A stretch of DNA of 42,691 bases from an uncultured Alphaproteobacteria bacterium (GTDB lineage: Bacteria; Pseudomonadota; Alphaproteobacteria; Rhodobacterales; Rhodobacteraceae): the NCBI GenBank assembly GCA_902556405.1, contig CACDWF010000015.1, positions 1 to 42,691 of the forward strand, given 5' to 3'. Below, piece by piece: positions 33,234 through 39,758 of the stretch (positions are counted from its first letter, which is position 1; each line of letters starts with the position of its first letter). Below the pieces are notes generated by a model. It made no database searches, was not told the DNA's origin, and saw only the letters and a program-made list of their open reading frames with translations. Both the position numbers and the translations under genes were made by a program.

Positions 33234-34460
33234 CTACGTAGCCTCCGAATACACCAGCTTCTCCTTTATGGGTAGATGAATAAGAGCTGCAAAAACTGCG
33301 AGTGCGGCGTCCAATAGCCATACAGTAGTATAGTCTCCAGTAATACTGAAAAAGAAACCTCCAAGATATGCTCCAAGAAAGCCACCGATCTGATGTGAGA
33401 AAAGCGCAAAGCCAAAAAGAGTTGCCATGAATTGTGGTCCAAACATCTTTCCTACAAGTCCAGCCGTTGCAGGAATAACAGAAAAATAAGTTAGCCCTAA
33501 GGCAGCAGAAAACAATATTACAGAAATTAGGTCCTTAGGAGATATAAGGAATAGTAGCACGATTACACATCGCGCAAAATATGTGTAAGCTAGGAAAATT
33601 CGCATGCTTCTTTTTGAAATATACCAACCTGCAAATATACTTCCTACAATATTAAAAAGGCCAATGATGCCTAAGGACCACCCAGAGACGGTAGGTGGTA
33701 AGCCACAAACTTGGATGACCCCAGGCATGTGGGTAGCGATAAAGGCCACATGAAATCCACAAACAAAAAAGCCGGCGACCAAGTAAATATAGCTAGGTGT
33801 CTTAAATGCAATGCTCAGGGTTTCGGACAAGCCTTTTGTCCCTGTACTCTCGTCCTGATTTGATCTATCCCGAGATCTGAGCAGAAATGAAAGAGGCAAC
33901 ACGAATAATAAAATTATTGATAGAAATAAAATACAAGACACCCAGCCAAAATTTACAATTATAAAACCTGCGATTGGGGCCAAAATAAGTTGTCCTACTG
34001 AAGATCCGGCATTTACTAACCCGAAAGCCATACCAACTTTTTCTTGAGGAATAAGTTTGTTTACAGATGCAAGAACTACTGGAAGACCAGCAACCCCAAT
34101 TCCGATAGAGGAAATTATTCCCAATGATATTGCCAGAGTAAACGCTGTTGTTGAATAAGGAATTAATATAGTACCTAGAAGACCGAGTAAAATACCAGCT
34201 GTTAAAGTTTTTCCGGACCCATGTTTGTCTGCAATCATTCCAGCGAAAGGTGATATAGCACCAAGTACTAATTGGCCGAGGGCAAAGGCAAAACTAATTT
34301 GTAAATAGTCTAATGTTTCAGATTGATTAATACCCTCAATTGTAAGTGAAAGAGAGTTTCGGCTCCCAAACATCGCTGCAACGATACATGATGCCGCTAA
34401 AACAATTAGTAAAAATTTTTTGTCTGTTTCTTGCTCTTTCGAGACAGCAGGTGATGACAT
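33234..34460 (-). CDS. MFS transporter
   Basis: Major facilitator (408 aa) with about 12 membrane segments in two halves. The loop 2-3 region reads G-M-I-A-D-K-H-G-S-G-K-T, close to the MFS signature, and a P-L-S-F-L-L-R-S-R central loop near 195 separates the halves. Substrate unknown; monocarboxylates and drugs are common in this branch. AAGGAAG lies upstream of the ATG, and the putative operator AGTTC-N7-GAACT begins 21 nt upstream, so it probably belongs to the same small regulon as the gene at 37880. Confidence 0.9.
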   Translation of the reverse strand: MSSPAVSKEQETDKKFLLIVLAASCIVAAMFGSRNSLSLTIEGINQSETLDYLQISFAFALGQLVLGAISPFAGMIADKHGSGKTLTAGILLGLLGTILIPYSTTAFTLAISLGIISSIGIGVAGLPVVLASVNKLIPQEKVGMAFGLVNAGSSVGQLILAPIAGFIIVNFGWVSCILFLSIILLFVLPLSFLLRSRDRSNQDESTGTKGLSETLSIAFKTPSYIYLVAGFFVCGFHVAFIATHMPGVIQVCGLPPTVSGWSLGIIGLFNIVGSIFAGWYISKRSMRIFLAYTYFARCVIVLLFLISPKDLISVILFSAALGLTYFSVIPATAGLVGKMFGPQFMATLFGFALFSHQIGGFLGAYLGGFFFSITGDYTTVWLLDAALAVFAALIHLPIKEKLVYSEAT

Positions 34461-34481
34461 TATAATATAACTTCCTTATTA

Positions 34482-34498
34482 AGTTCTCAATTAGAACT
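34482..34498. promoter_or_regulatory. Putative operator AGTTC-N7-GAACT (site C)
   Basis: Perfect 5-bp inverted repeat with a 7-bp spacer, T-C-A-A-T-T-A, 21 nt upstream of the MFS transporter start. With a TTTACA -35-like element upstream, the -10 would fall inside the repeat, as for a repressor. The half-sites and spacing equal those of site B at 38518. Confidence 0.6.
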
Positions 34499-34602
34499 AA
34501 AAAAGAGCGTTGTAAAGGGAAATTAATTGCCATTTCAATTTAAGTGATTTTTCTTTAGCACCAATGTGGTAACATGCAAAAGTTATAAAGAACGGAGAAT
34601 CT

Positions 34603-36060
34603 GTGTACCATCAGCTAGACGATGATAGGCCAAAAGATGAGTGTGGTGTCTTCGGGATATATGGGCACGATGATGCCGCAACGATAACCACGCTTGGATT
34701 ACACGCGCTTCAACATCGAGGACAAGAGTCCGCAGGCATTGTTACGTTCGATAAAAATCATTTTCATGCAGAAAGAAGAATTGGTTTAGTAAGTGAGCAT
34801 TTTACGAAACAGAGTGTTATAGATAGACTTTCTGGGAATACGGCTATCGGACATGTTCGTTATTCAACTACTGGTGGAACTGTTTTAAGAAATGTACAGC
34901 CTCTCTTTGCCGACCTTACTGTTGGGGGTTTTGCAATAGCCCATAATGGAAACCTCACAAATGGGCTCACGTTAAGACATGAGTTAAAAAAAGAAGGAGC
35001 TATCTTCCAATCTACTTCGGACACAGAAACGATTCTTCAACTAGTAGCACGGTCAAAAAAAGGTAATACAATTTCCAGATTTATCGATGCACTTTCTCAG
35101 ATTGAAGGCGCCTACGCTTTAGTTGCATTAACAAACAAAAAATTAATCGGCGTACGAGATCCACTTGGGATCAGGCCATTGGTTCTTGGTGAATTAGACG
35201 GAAACTATATTCTGACGTCAGAAACCTGTGCTCTTGATATTATTGGTGCAACGTTTGTCAGAGAGGTGGAAAATGGTGAGATAGTGGTAATAACTGACAA
35301 TACTATTGAAAGTATTAAACCCTTCCCGCAAATCAAACCAAAGCCATGCATTTTTGAGTATATCTATTTCTCAAGGCCTGACAGCATCGTAGGGGGATTA
35401 AGTGTTTACCAATGTCGCAAAGCCTTTGGTAAAGAACTGGCTAAAGAATCTTTTGTGCAGGCTGACATGGTCATTCCCGTTCCAGACAGTGGGGTGCCGG
35501 CTGCAATAGGCTATGCCGAACAGTCAGAGATACCCTTTGAAACTGGAATAATTAGGAACCATTATGTTGGCAGAACATTTATTGAACCCCAGCAGTCTAT
35601 CAGAGCATTCTCAGTCAAGCTAAAGCATAATGCTAACAAGATTTTGGTTGATGGAAAAAAAGTAATTTTAGTCGATGACTCCCTGGTTAGAGGTACGACC
35701 TCTATAAAAATTGTTAGAATGATGCGGGATGCTGGGGCAAAAGAGGTACATATGCGCATCGCTGCACCGCCTATAAAGTATCCTGATTATTATGGAATCG
35801 ATACGCCGGTAAAAGAAAACTTACTAGCTGCTAATCATAGTCTTAATGAAATTAAAGATTTTTTGGATGTTGATAGTATAGCCTATTTGTCGATTGATGG
35901 CCTATACCGTGCAATGGGTCATAAAAATGGAAGAGATCCTTCAAACCCAATTTACACAGATCATTGTTTTACAGGAGATTATCCGACTAACCTTATGGAC
36001 CAGAGTGGGGAAGAAAATATTAGGCAGCTATCACTACTTTTTGAAACTGAAAAAGAATAA
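34603..36060 (+). CDS. purF: Amidophosphoribosyltransferase PurF
   Basis: First enzyme of de novo purine synthesis: glutamine plus PRPP to phosphoribosylamine. The 485-residue protein starts at GTG behind CGGAG. A short propeptide (1-13) is followed by C14-G-V-F-G-I, the nucleophile exposed after processing. The glutaminase domain shows ALQHRGQESAG and GHVRYSTTGG; the PRPP-binding domain has VILVDDSLVRGTTS. Of the four cysteines that hold the [4Fe-4S] of Bacillus-type PurF, only K-P-C and D-H-C-F-T-G are obvious, so a cluster is doubtful. Confidence 0.96.
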   Translation: MYHQLDDDRPKDECGVFGIYGHDDAATITTLGLHALQHRGQESAGIVTFDKNHFHAERRIGLVSEHFTKQSVIDRLSGNTAIGHVRYSTTGGTVLRNVQPLFADLTVGGFAIAHNGNLTNGLTLRHELKKEGAIFQSTSDTETILQLVARSKKGNTISRFIDALSQIEGAYALVALTNKKLIGVRDPLGIRPLVLGELDGNYILTSETCALDIIGATFVREVENGEIVVITDNTIESIKPFPQIKPKPCIFEYIYFSRPDSIVGGLSVYQCRKAFGKELAKESFVQADMVIPVPDSGVPAAIGYAEQSEIPFETGIIRNHYVGRTFIEPQQSIRAFSVKLKHNANKILVDGKKVILVDDSLVRGTTSIKIVRMMRDAGAKEVHMRIAAPPIKYPDYYGIDTPVKENLLAANHSLNEIKDFLDVDSIAYLSIDGLYRAMGHKNGRDPSNPIYTDHCFTGDYPTNLMDQSGEENIRQLSLLFETEKE

Positions 36061-36068
36061 ATCTGTTT

Positions 36069-36707
36069 CTATCTAACAATTGTAAAGGTCACATCATTTT
36101 CTAGACTGTCATCTTTTATAATACGTGTTGGTCCAAACTTTGATACGCAAAAATCTATGATTACAGATGTATTTGCATAATAAATATTTTGTGAAGAAAT
36201 TTTGCTTGTTTTAGATGATTGTAAATTGAAAATCATCGCAGTTTTTGCATAAGCCCAGCATTCAGAAAGGCAACTAAAAAGATACTGTTCCCATAATGCA
36301 ACATCCTTTGTGGTTGCCAGGTTATACGTGCCAGACATAGTTACAAAGGTTTTTTCTGATAACGGTCTGCTACCAATATTAAATCGTATATTTGGCTCCA
36401 AAAACTTTCTAGAACAATGTTCTATAAACTTCGAGTTAATATCAAAGCCCTCATAGTTAAACTCAGTTCTATCTAGGTTCCTGATGAGATAATCAGCGAA
36501 GGAACCGTACCCACAACCAATATCAGCGATTTCAAAGACACTTTGGTTTCGTGATATTTTTTTTATTTCCTTTAGTATTAAGCTGAAACGCCTTTCTTGA
36601 CGCGTATTTGAAGCCCAAAAAACTCCTTTAGCTGTAGGGCCAAACTTTTCGAACCTTTCTGAGTATCGAGAATTTATCTCAGCTTCTAATATTGCCCTAC
36701 TTTTCAT
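36069..36707 (-). CDS. SAM-dependent methyltransferase
   Basis: Class I methyltransferase, 212 residues. Motif I is I-A-D-I-G-C-G-Y-G-S-F near 75-85, then the acidic motif II residue in Y-E-G-F-D-I-N, and FVTMSGTYN near 122 as the post-motif strand. The N-terminal region (1-40) resembles the substrate cap of small-molecule methyltransferases, and the substrate is unknown. No strong Shine-Dalgarno. It converges on purF with 8 nt between stop codons and has no neighbour of related function. Confidence 0.82.
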   Translation of the reverse strand: MKSRAILEAEINSRYSERFEKFGPTAKGVFWASNTRQERRFSLILKEIKKISRNQSVFEIADIGCGYGSFADYLIRNLDRTEFNYEGFDINSKFIEHCSRKFLEPNIRFNIGSRPLSEKTFVTMSGTYNLATTKDVALWEQYLFSCLSECWAYAKTAMIFNLQSSKTSKISSQNIYYANTSVIIDFCVSKFGPTRIIKDDSLENDVTFTIVR

Positions 36708-36803
36708 TTTTTAAAACAATCAAATTACAATTCATTTATTCCTATAGTATATTAAAATTGCCCGAGGAAAATCCTCTGCTTCTAATTTAACATAAAGAAA
36801 AGA

Positions 36804-37820
36804 ATGGAAAAATTAAAGATGGATGCGAGTATGATGAAAGCTATAACCTACAGCGAGTTCGGTATGTCGACCGATGTTTTAAAGTTGAGAGAACTGCCTG
36901 TCCCTAAAGCAGATAAGGGCGAGGTTCTAGTCTCTCTCGAATTCTCTGGATCCAACCCATCAGACGCTAAGTCAAGGGCTGGGAATCGACCCGGAATTAC
37001 AAAACCGCAGTTTGAGGAAATTGTACCAAATTCTGACGGCTCTGGGATTATCACGGCAGTAGGTGAGGGTGTGGATCAAAATCGAATTGGACAAAGAGTG
37101 TGGATATGGAACGGACAATGGCAACGACCAAATGGAACTGCCGCCGAGTATATTACGGTACCAAGCGCTCAGGCTGTTGAAATGCCAGATGATATGTCTT
37201 TTGAAACGGGTGCTTGTTTGGGAATTCCTGGACTAACTGCATCATATTGCACCTTAGGAGACGGGGAACTGAATGGAAAAACAGTATTTGTATCGGGAGG
37301 AGCAGGAGCAGTAGGACATACGTGCATACAGTTGGCCAAATGGTCTGGTGCTAATGTAATCGCATCCGGATCTGAAAATGGATTCGAACACATTCGGGGA
37401 GCGGGTGCAGACCATGTATTTGATTATAGAGATCCCAATTTATCCAAAAAGATTTTAGACATATGTCCGGCAGGAGTTGACCGAGCTATAGAAGTGGAAT
37501 TTGGGGAGAATGTAAATCTCTTGCACAAGATTGTCAGACAAAATGGAGAGATCTCTCTTTACGGAGGTGCAAAAAATATGAACCCAACATTTCCTTTTGG
37601 ACCCTACCTTTTCAAGGCGTTAAAGATTAATATTGCATTGATTTATATTTTGCCTAAGCAAGACAGAGATCTTGCCATACAAGCGCTACATGATGCTCAT
37701 GCAGACGGTGCTCTTAAGATGGCTGTTGGTTGTGTTTTTAACCTGGAGGAATGCGCCTTATCTCATGATGCCACATTAACTCCTGGTAGAAAGGGTAGTG
37801 TTCTTTTAAAATTAAAATGA
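36804..37820 (+). CDS. Quinone oxidoreductase-like MDR enzyme
   Basis: Zinc-independent medium-chain dehydrogenase/reductase of the NADPH:quinone reductase group. The 338 residues have KAITYSEFG at the start, a GroES-like fold, the Rossmann motif V-S-G-G-A-G-A-V-G-H-T near 165-175, then A-S-G-S as NADP-binding strand end. The zinc-site cysteine/histidine set of alcohol dehydrogenases is absent. Three Met codons (36804, 36819, 36831) compete as starts; none has a strong Shine-Dalgarno, and KAITYS suggests a late one. It likely reduces quinones or enones. Confidence 0.88.
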   Translation: MEKLKMDASMMKAITYSEFGMSTDVLKLRELPVPKADKGEVLVSLEFSGSNPSDAKSRAGNRPGITKPQFEEIVPNSDGSGIITAVGEGVDQNRIGQRVWIWNGQWQRPNGTAAEYITVPSAQAVEMPDDMSFETGACLGIPGLTASYCTLGDGELNGKTVFVSGGAGAVGHTCIQLAKWSGANVIASGSENGFEHIRGAGADHVFDYRDPNLSKKILDICPAGVDRAIEVEFGENVNLLHKIVRQNGEISLYGGAKNMNPTFPFGPYLFKALKINIALIYILPKQDRDLAIQALHDAHADGALKMAVGCVFNLEECALSHDATLTPGRKGSVLLKLK

Positions 37821-37845
37821 TATATTCTGTCTTATAGGCAACAGC

Positions 37846-37872
37846 CAGACAGAAAGTCTGCCCGTCTGCGGG
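37846..37872. other. Two adjacent small hairpins between convergent genes
   Basis: CAGAC-AGAAA-GTCTG (37846-37860) and CCCG-TCTG-CGGG (37861-37872) sit back to back in the 59-bp gap between the MDR gene and the unknown gene at 37880. There is no T run, so any terminator role would be weak or factor-assisted. Confidence 0.4.
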
Positions 37873-37879
37873 ATCGCGT

Positions 37880-38500
37880 TTAAATATGCATCAACATTCG
37901 CGAAGATTTAAGCGTTCCTAAATCGTTAGCCTTCTCAACTAGAGCAACAAAATCGGGGTTTTGTGACATTGCGTCTACTGCCGTTCCCCAATGCTCCAAT
38001 GAATTAAATCGATAAACCACGCCCATCATCTCATGGTCTGAGGCCAACATAGGCACACCAACTCCCATCGAAACATCAAGACTTTTCGTAAGCGCATCCA
38101 TTTCAGGCGCAAGTTCAAGAGCTTGCGAAAGATTTTTTCGAGGCATGTGATACATGCGTTGAACAAGAATTGGCCTCGGGGGATTGGTAGGAGCTCCATA
38201 AGCCATCCTAAAAAGGTTTGGACCTCTCAGTTCTCCTGCGGGGCTCGCTGAGCGTTCATCCATGAGTGCAGCCATGTCAGGGTCTCCAGAAAAACTCTGG
38301 AAAGCTGTCGCTCCCTTGGAAAATGACTCATACATACTCATGAGGACTAAATCACCTACACCCTGCCCAACAATTACTCTCCACAAGCGAGTTGTTGCTC
38401 CATGCTTGGCCAGAATTTCACTTCCTCTTTGAAATCTGAGCTCAGCTAATTTTTCTTTGCCTACGTCAGGTGTTACTTCTCTAATAGATACTACATTCAT
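37880..38500 (-). CDS. Unknown protein with two ferredoxin-like halves
   Basis: The 206-residue protein appears to consist of two alpha/beta halves of about 100 residues. Half 1 has VVSIREVTP, LWRVIVGQG and LMSMYESFS; half 2 has PILVQRMYH, GVGVPMLAS and GVVYRFNSL. That suggests a NIPSNAP-like dimeric alpha/beta barrel, which is inference. A start at 38524 is rejected because AAGGAGGGA precedes the ATG at 38500. The putative operator AGTTC-N7-GAACT lies 17 nt upstream of the start. Family and substrate are unknown. Confidence 0.75.
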   Translation of the reverse strand: MNVVSIREVTPDVGKEKLAELRFQRGSEILAKHGATTRLWRVIVGQGVGDLVLMSMYESFSKGATAFQSFSGDPDMAALMDERSASPAGELRGPNLFRMAYGAPTNPPRPILVQRMYHMPRKNLSQALELAPEMDALTKSLDVSMGVGVPMLASDHEMMGVVYRFNSLEHWGTAVDAMSQNPDFVALVEKANDLGTLKSSRMLMHI

Positions 38501-38517
38501 TGGTCCCTCCTTTTTTA

Positions 38518-38534
38518 AGTTCAAATGTTGAACT
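38518..38534. promoter_or_regulatory. Putative operator AGTTC-N7-GAACT (site B)
   Basis: Perfect inverted repeat; with its spacer it is a 7-bp AGTTCAA/TTGAACT repeat around ATG. It starts 17 nt upstream of the gene at 38500. A minus-strand -10 hexamer TATAAT (38540-38535) abuts it, so bound protein would block the promoter. Confidence 0.65.
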
Positions 38535-38561
38535 ATTATAGAAACTATTTTTTAAAAAAAT

Positions 38562-38629
38562 ATGACAAAACCTTCTTATTAAAAAAAAAATTGATAAAAT
38601 ATTACCGAGTATATTAACAAATTTGTCAT
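38562..38629. repeat. Inverted ATGACAAA / TTTGTCAT pair between divergent genes
   Basis: ATGACAAA (38562-38569) and TTTGTCAT (38622-38629) face each other across 52 bp of A/T-rich DNA between the gene at 38500 and hemG. The right copy touches the hemG start codon. They could be paired regulator sites or chance in this AT-rich gap. Confidence 0.3.
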
Positions 38630-38631
38630 AA

Positions 38632-39156
38632 ATGAAAAAAACTCTCATTATATATTCCACTACAGATGGGCAAACAAAAAGAATATGTGACCGGATTATG
38701 GAGTTTTCTAAAAGAAAATCGGAAATAACTCTATGTGAAATAGACAATGCTCCTCAGATTGATTTGACCCAATACAGAAAAATAGTGATTGGAGCCAGCA
38801 TTAGATATGGAAAACATAATCCGCTAGTGTATGAGTTTGTTAAAGTAAACAGAGATGAGCTAGAAAAAAAATCTACTGCGTTTTTCACGGTAAATGTTGT
38901 TGCTAGAAAAAAGGAAAAAAACCAACCGGATACTAATCCTTATATGAAGAAATTCTTAGAGTTATCAGGGTGGCAACCTGATAAATCGGCGGTTTTTGCG
39001 GGAAGGATTGACTATCCTAGTTACAGGTTTTTAGATCGCCTAATAATTCGATTTATCATGCTCATAACAAAGGGTCCGACCGATACAAGCCAGACGTATG
39101 AGTTTACTGACTGGGTTAAAGTTGAGGAGTTTGCCAAAGAGATTTTTAAACGATAA
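38632..39156 (+). CDS. hemG: Protoporphyrinogen IX dehydrogenase HemG (flavodoxin-like)
   Basis: Oxidises protoporphyrinogen IX to protoporphyrin IX in heme synthesis, passing electrons to the quinone pool. The 174-residue protein is a long-chain flavodoxin with the FMN phosphate loop S-T-T-D-G-Q-T near 9-15, IGASIRYGKHNP around 51-62, FFTVNVVARKKEK in the long insert, and the HemG-specific VFAGRIDYPSYRFLDRLIIR. The C-terminal half closely follows E. coli HemG. No Shine-Dalgarno is obvious. HemG is better known from gammaproteobacteria than alphaproteobacteria, so transfer is worth testing. Confidence 0.92.
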   Translation: MKKTLIIYSTTDGQTKRICDRIMEFSKRKSEITLCEIDNAPQIDLTQYRKIVIGASIRYGKHNPLVYEFVKVNRDELEKKSTAFFTVNVVARKKEKNQPDTNPYMKKFLELSGWQPDKSAVFAGRIDYPSYRFLDRLIIRFIMLITKGPTDTSQTYEFTDWVKVEEFAKEIFKR

Positions 39157-39159
39157 AAG

Positions 39160-39185
39160 CAGGAGAGGGCGATTACCCTCTCCTG
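39160..39185. terminator. Terminator between hemG and hsp20
   Basis: A perfect 10-bp stem, CAGGAGAGGG (39160-39169) and CCCTCTCCTG (39176-39185), with a 6-nt loop lies between the two convergent stop codons. T-rich sequence follows on the plus strand; the minus-strand side reads CTTTTATC. It probably ends both transcripts. Confidence 0.85.
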
Positions 39186-39192
39186 ATCAGTA

Positions 39193-39642
39193 TTATTTTA
39201 TTTTAATGAGACGTGGCTTCTTTTCTTCTGGAACCACTCTTTCCAATTCTATGGAGAGCATGCCATCTTTAAGAGCGCCATCTTTAACAACAATATCGTC
39301 GGCTATTGTAAACTTTCGGGTAAAGTTTCTTGAAGCGATACCTCGATAAACTTTATTATCGCTTTCTTCCACTGTTTTCATCGACTTGATTGTCAACACA
39401 CCATCCGCTAGCTCTACATCTATATCGGATTTAGTGTAGCCAGCTAGTGCCATTTCTATTGTGTATTTGTAATCATCGTGCTGTACGATATTGTAATGTG
39501 GGAAGCCCACATTTGTATCGCTTTGATGTGCTGCATAGTCCCAAAGGCGATCAAACGTTTTATCGAAACCGACTGCGAAAGGTGAAAATGTATTAGTGTC
39601 GAATGCCTGTAAGGCACTTCTTAGTGTGCTTAAACTATTCAT
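39193..39642 (-). CDS. Small heat-shock protein Hsp20 (IbpA-like)
   Basis: ATP-independent chaperone that holds unfolding proteins, 149 residues. An N-terminal arm (1-40) precedes the alpha-crystallin domain (about 45-135), with Y-N-I-V-Q-H-D-D-Y, M-A-L-A-G-Y-T-K, D-G-V-L-T-I and the GIASRNFTRKF loop. The C-terminal L-I-K-I-K resembles the I-x-I/V oligomer motif. A good AAGGAG lies upstream of the ATG. Its upstream region has both a sigma-32-type promoter and a ROSE-like leader, so heat should control it at two levels. Confidence 0.93.
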   Translation of the reverse strand: MNSLSTLRSALQAFDTNTFSPFAVGFDKTFDRLWDYAAHQSDTNVGFPHYNIVQHDDYKYTIEMALAGYTKSDIDVELADGVLTIKSMKTVEESDNKVYRGIASRNFTRKFTIADDIVVKDGALKDGMLSIELERVVPEEKKPRLIKIK

Positions 39643-39647
39643 AGTTA

Positions 39648-39698
39648 TCTCCTTTATTAAGCAAGATTTATGTGAGTGGACCCTATTAGGCGTCCACC
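39648..39698 (-). ncRNA. ROSE-like RNA thermometer in the hsp20 leader
   Basis: On the minus strand, the leader first forms a GTGGAC/GTCCAC hairpin (39697-39676, inner pairs CCT/AGG). It then carries U-U-G-C-U (39664-39660) facing the Shine-Dalgarno AGGAG (39653-39649), with 4-6 nt between. U-U-G-C-U opposite the Shine-Dalgarno with a G-G mismatch is the hallmark of ROSE thermometers, which mask the ribosome site until heat melts it. The leader length of about 60 nt also fits. The folding is hand-made and approximate. Confidence 0.55.
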
Positions 39699-39706
39699 TT
39701 ATTTAG

Positions 39707-39733
39707 ATGGGTACTGAAAAAAAAAATTACAAG
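39707..39733 (-). promoter_or_regulatory. Sigma-32 (RpoH)-type heat-shock promoter of hsp20
   Basis: The minus strand reads CTTGTAA, then 14 nt (mostly T), then ACCCAT, close to the RpoH consensus CTTGAAA-N13/14-CCCCAT. It ends about 65 nt before the hsp20 ATG, leaving room for the ROSE-like leader. Confidence 0.65.
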
Positions 39734-39758
39734 ACCCTGTTCTAGAAAAGTTAAATTT

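Noticed and set aside
34482-38534. LexA/SOS boxes
   Set aside because: The alphaproteobacterial LexA site is a direct repeat GTTC-N7-GTTC, whereas these are inverted (GTTC-N7-GAAC), and the controlled genes are not DNA-repair genes; ung has no such site.
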